Shown one piece after another: positions 50,453 through 60,189 of a DNA stretch of 64,000 nt. The translations under genes and the position numbers were made by a program. Under the pieces are notes generated by a model that did no database searches, was not told the origin of the DNA, and saw only the letters and a program-made list of their open reading frames with translations. This DNA is from Lumbricus rubellus (taxonomy: Eukaryota > Annelida > Clitellata > Crassiclitellata > Lumbricidae): the NCBI GenBank assembly GCA_945859605.1, contig OX243824.1, positions 33,356,766 to 33,420,765 of the forward strand, given 5' to 3'. Position 1 is the stretch's first letter, and each line of letters starts with the position of its first letter.

Positions 50453-51763
50453 TTAAATCAATTTTCCATACACTACACTCATTTTCTGCCCATCCGATTG
50501 GAACTGCAGCAACCTATCTGAAATTACGACAGCATACGCTTCGGTGTCGGCTGGCACTGCTGCATTGAAAAGAGCCTTAATCTGAATATCAACGACTGAA
50601 GATTTCAAACGCTCGGATTGCTTGCTTACATCGAACACGAACAACGGATATAATTCTTTATAATCTACAGGTGTTATATTGCTTTGGGTAATCAACCGAT
50701 CCATACCATAGAATTTTTGACTAAAGGAGGACGCGTCTCTGTACGCTCTGGAGAATTGTTGATTAGGAAACGACAGGTTATGATCGACAGCTGGATATCT
50801 TTCTTGATTCATCATCACATATATGTTCTTGAGATCGCAGTGATTAAAGAGTGCTGGATTAGCTTCCTGATCACCGCTACGACTCGTCTGAAATCCTACG
50901 ATGATATATCTAGGTTTCTCCGGTGATGTTTTAACGCTTAATCTCCAACTGAAACTTGTCGACTGAGGAACTGTTATCGTATCGCATTGACGAGCTCTAT
51001 ACGCAACTGGTAACGTTAATTTCGATTCAATCGTCTTATACAACTGCATTCGTTCCATATCGGAAGGAATAACGTGTGGAATAAACCATGAAATTTTGTT
51101 TATCGCAACTTTCCCAGCAGCTGCAGCGTTATCTCGGAATATGGCATCATCGTCCGCTTTACGAACTAAAGTCAGCGTCTGTTTGAAGCCATAAATAATC
51201 TTGTCGTAATCATCGCAAAACCCGAAAATATGCTTCAACGGAACAATAAAGCTGAACATTCCTTTAGTGTTTGGTTTGCGAATGAGAAAGCTTTGTCTAG
51301 TGGCAAATCCGGGGTTGTCCGCAATAACAGCAGTCGCTCCAGTGTCTTTATACCACAGCTGATTTAAGCCTTGAGTCAGCTGAAAATCGTTTGGATACGT
51401 AAGTAAACCGAGCATCGTTGTAGCTTGACCCGGATGAAATAGCGTTTCGATTTCTTGATTAGATAACTGATAGGATATTTGACTGAATAGATACATAAGC
51501 CCATTATTCGTAAGAGCGACTAAATCGGCATTAACGTATGCGGTGTCATCAGCTTTAATTAGTCTTCCTTCGAATTGTAGATATGACTCTGCTGGGTGAC
51601 TATATAAGTCCTGTAATTCAATATTTATTCTTATTTCACCAGAACTGTTAAGGTTAGTTCTCGCTACAGGTTCGTACTCGTGCCATTCGTATCGCTCTAT
51701 ACCTTCATCGATCAATGGTTGCTCTGTGAATCTTAGAATATCGGATTGCATTTTATTATACAT
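50453..51763 (-). CDS. MCP: major capsid protein (double jelly roll)
   Basis: 436 residues. Differences from element 1 are few and cluster in short patches (ADLVALTNNGLMYL, DNPGFATRQSF, SRSGDQEANPALFNHCDL, NITPVDYK), possibly surface loops. The alternative start MQSD four codons in is also kept. Confidence 0.88.
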   Translation of the reverse strand: MYNKMQSDILRFTEQPLIDEGIERYEWHEYEPVARTNLNSSGEIRINIELQDLYSHPAESYLQFEGRLIKADDTAYVNADLVALTNNGLMYLFSQISYQLSNQEIETLFHPGQATTMLGLLTYPNDFQLTQGLNQLWYKDTGATAVIADNPGFATRQSFLIRKPNTKGMFSFIVPLKHIFGFCDDYDKIIYGFKQTLTLVRKADDDAIFRDNAAAAGKVAINKISWFIPHVIPSDMERMQLYKTIESKLTLPVAYRARQCDTITVPQSTSFSWRLSVKTSPEKPRYIIVGFQTSRSGDQEANPALFNHCDLKNIYVMMNQERYPAVDHNLSFPNQQFSRAYRDASSFSQKFYGMDRLITQSNITPVDYKELYPLFVFDVSKQSERLKSSVVDIQIKALFNAAVPADTEAYAVVISDRLLQFQSDGQKMSVVYGKLI

Positions 51764-51828
51764 ATATTTTTAAATAAGAAAATAAATTTTTAGACCTAAA
51801 TAAGAAAATAAACTTAAGCAAAATAAAT

Positions 51829-52185
51829 TTAAACTGCCATTTTCAAACCACCTCCGTTTAAACGTTTTACGAGATCTTGAATTCTAATAGCTCCACCCGT
51901 CATTTGCGGATTTGACCCGAGTAATCTAGCTAGAATGACTTTAGTTTCCTGAGTTATCGGCTGCTGAACGGTGGTTGGTGGAAGTATCTTATTGAGTAAT
52001 CGTTTTCCAACGTCGATCGCCTTATCCTTAGCAACACCCCCAATCTCTTTGACAGCTGTGCTCGCAATTTGTTTGGCTGCATTCGATGTCAGTAGTCTCT
52101 TGAGAAATCCTGCAATGGAATCGAATATTCCTGCTCCACCGACAACGTGTACTTTTTTATAACTTCTTCTCGCAACGACCAGCAT
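51829..52185 (-). CDS. pVI-like minor virion protein
   Basis: 118 residues. Four more than in element 1 because of an SNPQMTGG insertion before AIRIQDLVKRLNGG. The VVGG-A and LNGG-G sites and the GLKMAV end are identical, which supports their use as protease sites. Confidence 0.6.
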   Translation of the reverse strand: MLVVARRSYKKVHVVGGAGIFDSIAGFLKRLLTSNAAKQIASTAVKEIGGVAKDKAIDVGKRLLNKILPPTTVQQPITQETKVILARLLGSNPQMTGGAIRIQDLVKRLNGGGLKMAV

Positions 52186-52189
52186 TTCT

Positions 52190-52245
52190 ATATCATCAAT
52201 TTTTAAATTAGATCATCAATTTTTAAATTAGATCGTCAATTTTTT
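52190..52245. repeat. 23-bp tandem repeat
   Basis: Same ATCAATTTTTAAATTAGATC array as in element 1, overlapping the end of the DUF8207-like gene. Confidence 0.85.
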
Positions 52246-53127
52246 ATATTCATCTTTGGATATCACTCCCTGTCTCAGTAACTCATCCGTCATACCTACA
52301 ATTTCATTTCTTACTCCTGTATTTCCCGCTTTGTAGCTATATATTCGCAACTCTAATTGTTTTACTAATTCGTTAGGATCTGAAGGAATGGTAATTATTC
52401 CGCTTCCTGTTTTACCTCTTAACTTTATGTAATCGTCCCATATGGGTTTTATTATCTTTGCATATTTTACACTTCTAGACGATTTAGGTTTGTTTGGTTT
52501 ATTTGGCTGACTCATGGCATTCGTTTTAATTAGAATCTCGGCGTATTCTTCGAGATCACGATTATCATAAATTGAACTGTTTGGACTAGCTAACGTTAAC
52601 AATTCCCATAATCCTGGAGTTCCTTGATAAGTTGTGGTTCCAACTGTAATATCATTTCCTTGGATTGAGGCTTCGCTGTCACCGATGTAGAATTTTCCAT
52701 CTCTTGATCTTAATCCGAATGTTGTATCCACAAGTCTTTTATCAGAAGCATATTTTTTAAGGTATTCAACTGCAATATTTCCTAATTCTAACCTTCTAAT
52801 GTCTTCTACTGGGTCATCGTCATCGTACGCCTCTATAGACGGATACTGGGGAAATTGAATAGTTTTCAACGAATCTGGAAGTGACTTTAGAGCAAGTGAT
52901 GTTGCTGCAGAATTATCCTTTATTGTCGACAGCAAAGCGTTTTGTTCTTTCGAAATTGCTGATTGAGAGTCGACTATTGGTTTGTAGATTTTCGTTAATT
53001 CTCGTTGAAGTCCAAGATCATCTATTCTCTCTGAGAGAAAGTTTTGTTTAATATTTTTTTTCGTTTTTAAAAACTCTTCGATAATAAAATCTCTTTTTGC
53101 AGGATCGCTAATTTTCAGTAGTGACAT
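52228..53127 (-). CDS. DUF8207-like Polinton protein
   Basis: 299 residues, with fewer than ten differences from element 1. The FYIGDSEA and GTPGLWELL core is identical. Unknown role. Confidence 0.7.
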   Translation of the reverse strand: MSLLKISDPAKRDFIIEEFLKTKKNIKQNFLSERIDDLGLQRELTKIYKPIVDSQSAISKEQNALLSTIKDNSAATSLALKSLPDSLKTIQFPQYPSIEAYDDDDPVEDIRRLELGNIAVEYLKKYASDKRLVDTTFGLRSRDGKFYIGDSEASIQGNDITVGTTTYQGTPGLWELLTLASPNSSIYDNRDLEEYAEILIKTNAMSQPNKPNKPKSSRSVKYAKIIKPIWDDYIKLRGKTGSGIITIPSDPNELVKQLELRIYSYKAGNTGVRNEIVGMTDELLRQGVISKDEYKKLTI

Positions 53128-53144
53128 TTTTTATTATAATGTTT

Positions 53145-53206
53145 AAAACGTAACGTAAAACGTAAACGTAAAACGTAAACATAAAACGTAAACATAAAAC
53201 GTACAA
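53145..53206. repeat. AAAACGTAAACAT tandem repeat
   Basis: About six units, against about four in element 1, upstream of the DUF8207-like gene. Confidence 0.8.
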
Positions 53207-53207
53207 T

Positions 53208-53594
53208 TTATGCATCGTAGTAATTAACATAACATATGGAGTCTTTTTCGTTTATAGTAACTGGTGAATCGGAGTTGTTTTGTATTGTAATTATTATATC
53301 CTCTGCGTCCTCTAGTACTGTACCATCTTGAAGACTCAGTCTGAGTTGTTTCAACTTCTGTCTAAGAGAGACTAGACACAATCCACTGGTCATTCGGACT
53401 CCAAGGCCTACTTCTACTGTAATATTTGTCTTTGGTTCAATCGTTATCGCTTGCTGAGCAAAAATCTCATATCTATCGCCTGCTCGTTGTCTTGCAGGAG
53501 CGTGAGTGACCACTTTAGGCATCCAAATTATCGGACTCACACGAGGCTTCCGTTTGGTGATAAATTTGTGTATTGGGTGACCGTATCCAGACAT
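53208..53594 (-). CDS. dUTPase-fold protein without catalytic motifs
   Basis: 128 residues, two substitutions relative to element 1 (Thr to Pro near residue 20 and Met to Leu near residue 72). The lack of catalytic motifs is shared, so it was lost before the two elements separated. Confidence 0.55.
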   Translation of the reverse strand: MSGYGHPIHKFITKRKPRVSPIIWMPKVVTHAPARQRAGDRYEIFAQQAITIEPKTNITVEVGLGVRMTSGLCLVSLRQKLKQLRLSLQDGTVLEDAEDIIITIQNNSDSPVTINEKDSICYVNYYDA

Positions 53595-53610
53595 TTATAT
53601 AAGTGGTTTT

Positions 53611-54249
53611 TTAAAGTAACATTCCAAGAATAGGAATATTTTTAAATGGTGAATTGGGTCCCAAGATAAGACCTTCACCGCTGATATATCCTGCTCCTCT
53701 TTTCATAAACAGACCAGAACCCGATATCGAACTACCCTTTTTCCACGGAGATAGAAAAAGACCTTCCCCAGCAGGCACTATCTTACAGCATATTCCTCCT
53801 TTCTTAACGTACAGCACGCCAGATCCACTTATCGAAGATCCACTTATCGGGTGTGAGATCGAAGATCCACTAATTTTATCGACAATTTTGGAACCAGCTG
53901 CAGAACCCAATCCTGTTAAGGCTCCTGTGGCTAAACTCGGAAGAACACTAGACAGAAGAAACTTTCCGGCTGTTGCTAAGAACGGTAGAATAGCGCCAAT
54001 AAATCCGCCTTCGACTCTCGCATTGTCTTCTAATTGCTTTTTACCCATTTTAATTGTCACACCAGTTCCATTCTGATACGCTTTAGTTAACTTGTTAATT
54101 TGCCTCTGGTTTAGAGCTAATACATGCTCACCAGTTATATCTTCATGAGAAAGTCTTATACTCACTCCAGTCCCTACTTGAGCAGCTCGCTTAATCTTCT
54201 CTTTTTGCCCTTCAGAAATATTAACTTTGACCTTAGCGTAAGCGCTCAT
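53611..54249 (-). CDS. hydrophobic glycine-rich virion protein
   Basis: 212 residues. Five more than in element 1: a SISGS unit is duplicated before GVLYVKKGG, by tandem copying of GATCCACTTATC. The N-terminal duplicated unit, VEGG-F site and hydrophobic segment are kept. Confidence 0.6.
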   Translation of the reverse strand: MSAYAKVKVNISEGQKEKIKRAAQVGTGVSIRLSHEDITGEHVLALNQRQINKLTKAYQNGTGVTIKMGKKQLEDNARVEGGFIGAILPFLATAGKFLLSSVLPSLATGALTGLGSAAGSKIVDKISGSSISHPISGSSISGSGVLYVKKGGICCKIVPAGEGLFLSPWKKGSSISGSGLFMKRGAGYISGEGLILGPNSPFKNIPILGMLL

Positions 54250-54273
54250 CTTATATTAAATATAAACTTTAAA

Positions 54274-55047
54274 TTAAACCTCTCTTATGTGAAATCGTAT
54301 CGACAATTCCTCACCTCTTAAATTAATTAGTTTTCCATTTTGGTCTATTAGTTTTGTTTCCATCGATGAAATAGAGTATAGCGTTATTGGAAGATATACG
54401 AGATTGTGAGGAGATTCGATTATCTTGTAACCAGGCCCGACCGATGGAAAGAAAGAATAAATTATGTTCTCCGTAGTTCCGTTGGCATACGATGATCCTA
54501 TTACATCACTCGTAACTCGTAAACTATTCACGCTGTTTATATCGACTATGTGCTCGGATTCGTTATATCCTTCGGAGTATACACGACGCTGAAATCCTAG
54601 AACGGTGCTAATTGAATTTTCTACTGTAAAATCAACTTTATAGTTCTCATCAATTTCCAAAACCGCCTTTAACGTGTTGTTATTTGGTCGCAACTTTATA
54701 CATTGACCATGACCTTCTTCCTTTAAAATTCTCTGTATGTAATCGTTCAAGTCTTCGATTTCGTAGCAACCGGTTGGAATGTCTAAATCTTCCCACGTTA
54801 CACCGTTATCTGACGAATATACGAATTTATTATTTGTTTCGTATATATTGGGAAAACTGTAGTACGTTTCAAGATTAACAAGGGCCATTTCATATTTTTT
54901 ACTTTTGTCCAGTTCGATTAGTGGATTAAATTTCGTTCGAATTCGTGTGTTCCTTTCGCTCAACAAAATGCAAAAGGATTCTTTAGCCTCTGTGTTGCGT
55001 GCAATCGTTTGAGTATTAGATAAAATTTCGTCAAGAAGGGTTTCCAT
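54274..55047 (-). CDS. penton / minor capsid protein (single jelly roll)
   Basis: 257 residues, only a handful of differences from element 1 (for example LSERNT for LSEKNT). Same position between the glycine-rich protein and ATPase. Confidence 0.8.
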   Translation of the reverse strand: METLLDEILSNTQTIARNTEAKESFCILLSERNTRIRTKFNPLIELDKSKKYEMALVNLETYYSFPNIYETNNKFVYSSDNGVTWEDLDIPTGCYEIEDLNDYIQRILKEEGHGQCIKLRPNNNTLKAVLEIDENYKVDFTVENSISTVLGFQRRVYSEGYNESEHIVDINSVNSLRVTSDVIGSSYANGTTENIIYSFFPSVGPGYKIIESPHNLVYLPITLYSISSMETKLIDQNGKLINLRGEELSIRFHIREV

Positions 55048-55113
55048 TTTAGATAGCTATTTTTAAACCTAGAATATAAAATCTTAAATTTTGTTATCAT
55101 TTTATTATTGCTT

Positions 55114-55890
55114 TTATTTAATGTAAAATGTATCTAATCCAGATCTGTACCTGCCCTTATTTGTTTTACTAGTAAGGTCTATAACCACAAAACCATGCGT
55201 TTCTTCCCACGCAGTTTTGCATAGTTTTCGAAATTCTTCAATAGTCATATCATCTACGCCTATATGATCGCTGTATATATGATTAATATTTTTGAGGTCT
55301 TGAGGGAATAGACATATAAAGTTAGCATTCTCTCTTATAGTTTGTCTAGGCAGTTTGAAATAATTTTGTGCTAGGTAAAAGCAGTCTACATTACTATGCC
55401 TACCTCTTATATAATACGATTCGCATTTATTTTGTCGCTCTAACTGTAAATCATCAAAAATCATGAGATTCTTCTTATCTCGACTTAAGTCTCGTGGATC
55501 TGGAACATCTTCAGAGGTTTCAAAGAACTTGCATTCTATATCCGATTTTTTTGCCATGTTTTTAGACATCTCCTCGACTACGGCGGTCGGTGATACATTT
55601 AATTTCATTATTTCATCTCGATTATCAAAAAGTCTTATAATTGCTTCCTTTGGTAATTTCTCTTCGAATGCTTTCTTGAGTATCTTGTATTCTGATTGAA
55701 AAAGCGATTTTCCAAAGATTTGCAAGTTATCATAGTCTAACCAACCAGGTCTCAGTAATAAATTAAGTAGTAATATTGTCTTGCCGCATTGAGACTTACC
55801 GACGATCAAACCTCTGATGCTTCTTGGTAGGAGAGGACTGTTAAAGCGTTTACTTGATTCTTCATTCCACGATAGGTCTTGGACTTCCAT
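55114..55890 (-). CDS. ATP: FtsK/HerA-type genome packaging ATPase
   Basis: 258 residues with identical Walker A (GKSQCGKT) and Walker B (LMIFDDL). Starts 20 bp from the divergent phospholipase gene. Confidence 0.93.
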   Translation of the reverse strand: MEVQDLSWNEESSKRFNSPLLPRSIRGLIVGKSQCGKTILLLNLLLRPGWLDYDNLQIFGKSLFQSEYKILKKAFEEKLPKEAIIRLFDNRDEIMKLNVSPTAVVEEMSKNMAKKSDIECKFFETSEDVPDPRDLSRDKKNLMIFDDLQLERQNKCESYYIRGRHSNVDCFYLAQNYFKLPRQTIRENANFICLFPQDLKNINHIYSDHIGVDDMTIEEFRKLCKTAWEETHGFVVIDLTSKTNKGRYRSGLDTFYIK

Positions 55891-55910
55891 TTTAATTATA
55901 TTATATTAAA
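55891..55910. promoter_or_regulatory. 20-bp bidirectional start region
   Basis: Identical to 20595-20614 of element 1, which supports function. Confidence 0.6.
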
Positions 55911-56450
55911 ATGGAGCACAGCTCGTATTGCGTAAAATGTAAGCGACAAACTGAGTGTAGAGATATTCAACGAGTTGTCAGTAAGAATGGCAGACCTATG
56001 ATTAGAGGTATATGCGTTGAATGTGGCGCTAGAAAAACTCAGTTTACTAAAATGTCCACTACTGTACAAGGAGGTGATTTGGTATCAGCTCTCAATTCTG
56101 CTACTTCTAACATTAAACTTCCATGGGCAAAGTACCCGGGTGAAATGCATCTTCCAGGACATTCTTTCACGGGTCCAGGAACTCGACTGGATTTGCGTTT
56201 AAACCCTGACGGGACGCCAAAAGACTGGAGTAAACCAGTAGATAGGGTTGATGCAGCAGCCTACCGTCACGACCTAGCTTACGCTAAACATACTGATACA
56301 GCAGGGAGAAACGTCGCTGACAGAGCTATGATAGATGAATTAAATAATATACCTAATCCTTCGTTCCGCGAACGAATTGAACGATCTATAGTAAAACCAA
56401 TATTATCGACGAAAACCCATTTTGGAATGGGGTTGAAAAAAAAACTCTGA
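55911..56450 (+). CDS. zinc-ribbon and phospholipase A2 virion protein
   Basis: 179 residues. The four ribbon cysteines, the TGPGT calcium loop and the RHDLAY catalytic pair are kept. The N-terminus is two residues longer (MEHSSYC). The slippery sequence at the end is A AAA AAA (56438-56444), six bases before the TGA. Confidence 0.85.
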   Translation: MEHSSYCVKCKRQTECRDIQRVVSKNGRPMIRGICVECGARKTQFTKMSTTVQGGDLVSALNSATSNIKLPWAKYPGEMHLPGHSFTGPGTRLDLRLNPDGTPKDWSKPVDRVDAAAYRHDLAYAKHTDTAGRNVADRAMIDELNNIPNPSFRERIERSIVKPILSTKTHFGMGLKKKL

Positions 56451-57367
56451 GATGGACAGACCAACTTGCTGACGAATTGCATAAACCTATAGTCAGGAAG
56501 TTCAGGAAGCGAGTTGTTTATGTTCAGGGAGTGGACAAAGTTTGGGCAGCAGACTTGATTGACATGCAGGCTTATGCTAAATTTAATTCTGGTGTGAAAT
56601 ATTTGTTAAGCGTCATCGATATATTTTCCAAATATGGATGGATTGTTCCGATAAAAGATAAAACTGGGAAATCTGTGGCAGATGCTTTCGTTAAAATATT
56701 TAATACGAGCAAAAGAAGGGGTGAAAAACTTTGGGTCGATAAGGGAACAGAATTCTATAATAAACAGGTAAAATCATTAGGTATGCAGTTGTACTCAACT
56801 GAGAATGAAGAGAAATCTTGTATCGTAGAAAGATTTAATAGAACAGTAAAAGAGAAGATGTTTAAATATTTTACAGCAAACTCAACTCAGAGATATATCG
56901 ATGTTTTAGATAATATGGTTAATTTATACAACAACACAAGACATTCTTCCATTAAAATGACTCCTGTTAAAGCGAGTATCAAAGCAAACGAATGGGTTGT
57001 GTGGATGAATTTATACGGCGACGCTGTACCTGAAACTGTTAAACCTAAATTTTCGGTAGGAGATAAAGTAAGAATTTCTAAGAGGAAAAAGACATTCGAG
57101 AAAGGTTTCACTCAAAGGTGGACACAGGAAATTTTTACTATAACACACATTCAATACACAGACCCTATAACCTATAAAATATCTGACTATCATGGAGAAG
57201 AAATAAAAGGGACATTTTATGAAGCTGAGTTACAATCGACAACGCAAGATACATTTAAAATAGAAAAGATTATAAGAAAAAGAGGAAATCGGTCTTTGGT
57301 GAAATGGTTAGGCTATGATGAGTCATTCAATACATGGATTGATAATAAAGACTTGATATCATTGTGA
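56381..57367 (+). CDS. INT: retroviral-type integrase with chromodomain
   Basis: Open in the -1 frame from 56381, without an ATG before the first catalytic Asp, exactly as in element 1. Catalytic residues lie in AADLID, WVDKGTEF and IVERFNR, with the same short D-E spacing. Differences from element 1 include GWIVPIKDKTGKS for AFIQPLKDKRGES. The C-terminal chromodomain is kept. Confidence 0.93.
   Translation, partial: TIYSKTNIIDENPFWNGVEKKTLRWTDQLADELHKPIVRKFRKRVVYVQGVDKVWAADLIDMQAYAKFNSGVKYLLSVIDIFSKYGWIVPIKDKTGKSVADAFVKIFNTSKRRGEKLWVDKGTEFYNKQVKSLGMQLYSTENEEKSCIVERFNRTVKEKMFKYFTANSTQRYIDVLDNMVNLYNNTRHSSIKMTPVKASIKANEWVVWMNLYGDAVPETVKPKFSVGDKVRISKRKKTFEKGFTQRWTQEIFTITHIQYTDPITYKISDYHGEEIKGTFYEAELQSTTQDTFKIEKIIRKRGNRSLVKWLGYDESFNTWIDNKDLISL
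56438..56444 (+). promoter_or_regulatory. candidate -1 ribosomal frameshift site
   Basis: A AAA AAA in the phospholipase frame, at the same place as the A AAA AAG of element 1. Confidence 0.5.
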
Positions 57368-57539
57368 TTTTAACTGATTTACTATTAGCAAACTGATTTA
57401 CTACTACAGCCCTTGTGCAATCATTACTTCTCTATGAACACGCTTTAATAACAAGTTCTAATGTACATTCGCAGCCTGTTCTAAGAAGAAAAAGACATTC
57501 GAGAAAACAAAATTCTTGACTTTTTGGGACGGATGACTA

Positions 57540-57578
57540 AAAAAAAAAAAAAAAAAAAAAACAAAGAAAAAAAATTAG

Positions 57579-57668
<90 letters not shown>

Positions 57669-57870
57669 AAAAAAAAGTTAGAAAAAAAAAAAACCTAGAA
57701 AAAAAAGTTAGAAAAAAAAAAACCTAGAAAAAAAAGTTAGAAAAAAAACCTAGGGAAAAAAAACCTAGAAAAAAAAGTTAGAAAAAAAACCTAGGAAAAA
57801 AAAATTAGAAAAAAAACCTAGAAAAAAAATCCTAGAAACAAATTTAGAAAAAAAATTTAGAAAAAAGTTT
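57540..57870. repeat. A-rich tract with CCTAG/GTTAG interruptions
   Basis: About 330 bp, twice the length of the element 1 tract. Long pure A runs come first, then A runs separated by alternating GTTAG and CCTAG. Apparent poly-Lys frames here are artefacts. Confidence 0.85.
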
Positions 57871-57979
57871 ATTTGCGTCTTCGTGTCCTGTAAAGTTGTC
57901 TATCTCGGGACAAACATTTATCTTGGGGACAGAACCGGAAGTTTGGGGACAGATTCAGAGGTGAAGGACGATTTTTCAA

Positions 57980-58055
57980 CAAATTGCACCGCGTAGGATA
58001 AGACTTTATCGCATTGCACCGCGTGTCATAAGATCTATCGTATTGTGCTCTGTGT
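57980..58055. repeat. iteron-like direct repeats
   Basis: Same three spaced ATTGCACCGCGT/ATAAGA units as in element 1, with almost no changes. Confidence 0.75.
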
Positions 58056-58255
58056 GAAGTGTCAACGATGTTATAGGCCGGTTGTTGCGTGGCTTTTAAT
58101 AGGTACACCCCCAGCTTATCCTTTAGCACCATTTTAACTTAATTTATCTTCAATATCAGATTTCTTAAAAGGTAGCTAAGTAATTAATTATGCATCAGGA
58201 AATAATAAAAGACCCTCAAAGGAGAAGAGGAGGAATCAGGAAGGAAATAATAAAA

Positions 58256-58303
58256 GACCTCTTGGTTGACAGTCCAGCGCGCTAACCACTGTACTACCGA
58301 GCA
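58256..58303 (-). repeat. truncated tRNA-like copy
   Basis: Counterpart of 43531-43578 on the other strand. Confidence 0.8.
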
Positions 58304-58428
58304 CCCCCCTCAGGAAATAATAAAAGACCCTCAAAGGGCAGTGGCCAATCCTCTCCCTCATCATCCACTGACCGTGTACTCATCATAGCTGAGTCGGCTA
58401 GAGGAACAGAAATCTCGTTACAAATTTC

Positions 58429-58501
58429 TGCCCCGGCGGGGAATTGAACCCCTGACCTCTTGGTTGACAGTCCAGCGCGCTAACCACTGTACTACCGAGC
58501 A
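58429..58501 (-). tRNA. tRNA-like sequence (Asp anticodon) in the terminal repeat
   Basis: Counterpart of 43333-43405, identical by eye. Both copies read from the end of the element inward. Confidence 0.6.
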
Positions 58502-58554
58502 CCCCCCCTCAGGAAATAATAAAAGACCCCCAAAGGGCACAATTAACTACTACT

Positions 58555-58560
58555 GGTAGG
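58555..58560. repeat. target site duplication of Polinton 2, right copy
   Basis: GGTAGG, as at 43275-43280. Confidence 0.97.
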
Positions 58561-58809
58561 ACTATTAGACAACTAGGCTTACTTCTAATGCAGGATTTAC
58601 ATCAACAATCCATAATCCATTGATTTGAGTCTACTCTATCCCTACAGTTAATGACGACATGGTTGTTCAATTCATAAACAGCTTTAGTCCAAAAAAATCA
58701 AATTAGAAGGACATAATGAGAGCGATACATTAATAATATCGCTTCGCAAAGGCAACGAGGAAGTACAGAGATTTCATTGAAGAATAATTGCTAAGCATCG
58801 TACGCTTAC

Positions 58810-58922
58810 CTTGAATCCAACAGCAGGAGACGTGACGATGTAGCTATCAGATTGATTGACCCACAGCACGAGACGAAGTCCGTTATTCGCTCCAGGCTGA
58901 GTCGTTACGTAATTCGTCGTCA
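58810..58922 (-). CDS. DEG/ENaC channel exon
   Basis: 113-bp exon from an acceptor GTTTTAAG to a donor GTAAGC. It encodes TTNYVTTQPGANNGLRLVLW, then VNQSDSYIVTSPAVGFK, the GxxNGLxLxL block of the family. It ends in phase 0 and continues into 42700-42798 across the intron that holds Polinton 2. Confidence 0.88.
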
Positions 58923-59589
58923 CTTAAAACTACGACATAATTTTTGGGCAGGCCCAACACTATCTTTCACAAACGCATTTGCAATATTGTTGCTTGAGAA
59001 CCATGGAATATAAAATAGACTTGAAAATCAAAACGTTTTTTGCCGACACTAACCATGAATTGGCACATTAAAAGTTTTAGCGCTATAAGGACTTAATTTT
59101 GAAGCAGTGGGTTTAAATCTTAAAAGATTTGCGTCGGACGCATAGGCCTAGCCTACTTAACAAACCTTCTGCTGTCTGAAGCATTCCATTCTTGATTAAA
59201 AATCCAATCTAAGATTATGTGGAGTTTGCATTGAGGAGGCGCCTTGCACTAATTAATGTGGTTTTGATCAATCACATGAGGTTGTAGAAAAATTCTGCAA
59301 TGCAGCTGAAGATAGATGAAATACGGCTGACATAATAATTTATACTCAATCACCGTTAAATGATGTGTTTAATTAGTCATGGTAGGACGCACACGTTGGT
59401 CGATGTTGATTAAGATAATTATCATAGGAACAGAATTATAAGACTAATCACAAAAGGAATGCGAAAGACGCTATGTTTGGTCTGTAGCAACCAACGAAAA
59501 CTTATTTTGATGAATCTCGTCTACATCTTAGAGGCTAACAGCCTAACACAATGCTTTTGAAGGTTCACTGAGGATAGCTGCGTGCTTAC

Positions 59590-59677
59590 CTGGGTTGAAT
59601 GATAAGCAATACCCAACAACAGTCGGTATCTGTTTAATGGCATCACTTGAATGGCAAGGTTGATTCCCGAACGTACA
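59590..59677 (-). CDS. DEG/ENaC channel exon
   Basis: 88-bp exon from ATTTCAG to GTAAGC. It encodes CTFGNQPCHSSDAIKQIPTV, VGYCLSFNP, the cysteine-rich finger region that ends in the C-x-x-FN motif. It ends in phase 1, matching the next exon. Upstream exons, including the first transmembrane helix, were not found and may lie beyond the gap. Confidence 0.85.
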
Positions 59678-60189
59678 CTGAAATATCGTTGATAGCCTAA
59701 TACTCAAAATAATGCGTGTAAAACATTGATCCAATTTTAGTCATCTATGTGACTTTTCACAGATCTAAATGGTGCATTAAGTCGTATGAGAGAATGAAAG
59801 CCAGCTCATAGAATTCGACACAATTTGAAAGGAAAGGAAGCAAAGGCAGACCGATACTATCATGCTGGATAGATAATTACATAAGTGAGAATATACATTG
59901 TAACTTCACTTTGGTTAAAACCAATTGGAGCATTGAACTTGACAAATGACTGGAGACAATCATATCATAGCTTGATTTTAGTTCCATCAAACTCCCTAAA
60001 AGACTCAGAAACTGACATTTCACCAAGTAACTGATGACCATAAAAGCTAGATTTATGGAATCAATGAACTCTACGGAATGGGTTGATATCCTTAAAGCCT
60101 GCACAGAACTAGGTAATGCGGTATCAATAATTACATGTATACATTCAGTTGTTGAAATCTACTGATTTATTTATTTTCCCGGTAGCCTA
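59678..60189. other. DEG/ENaC intron or upstream DNA
   Basis: The open frame at 59877-60104 has no family features. Nothing else is recognised. Confidence 0.4.

Larger units (their letters stand above)
43281..58554. mobile_element. Polinton/Maverick element 2, complete (15.3 kb)
   Basis: Terminal inverted repeats beginning AGTAGTAGTTAATTG, a 6-bp duplication, and the complete core gene set in the same order and orientation as element 1. All core genes are open. It has a second fiber gene, tRNA-like sequences in the terminal repeats, a longer A-rich tract, and lacks the 276-residue gene of element 1. It lies in an intron of the DEG/ENaC gene, with most of its genes on the same strand as the host gene. 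Confidence 0.97.
58194..58554 (-). repeat. right terminal inverted repeat of Polinton 2
   Basis: 361 bp, the counterpart of 43281-43629. Confidence 0.93.

Noticed and set aside
57524..57727. Poly-Lys frame
   Set aside because: A-rich tract with no stop codons by composition.
59877..60104. 75-residue minus-strand frame as a DEG/ENaC exon
   Set aside because: No family motif and no convincing splice sites in a fitting phase.
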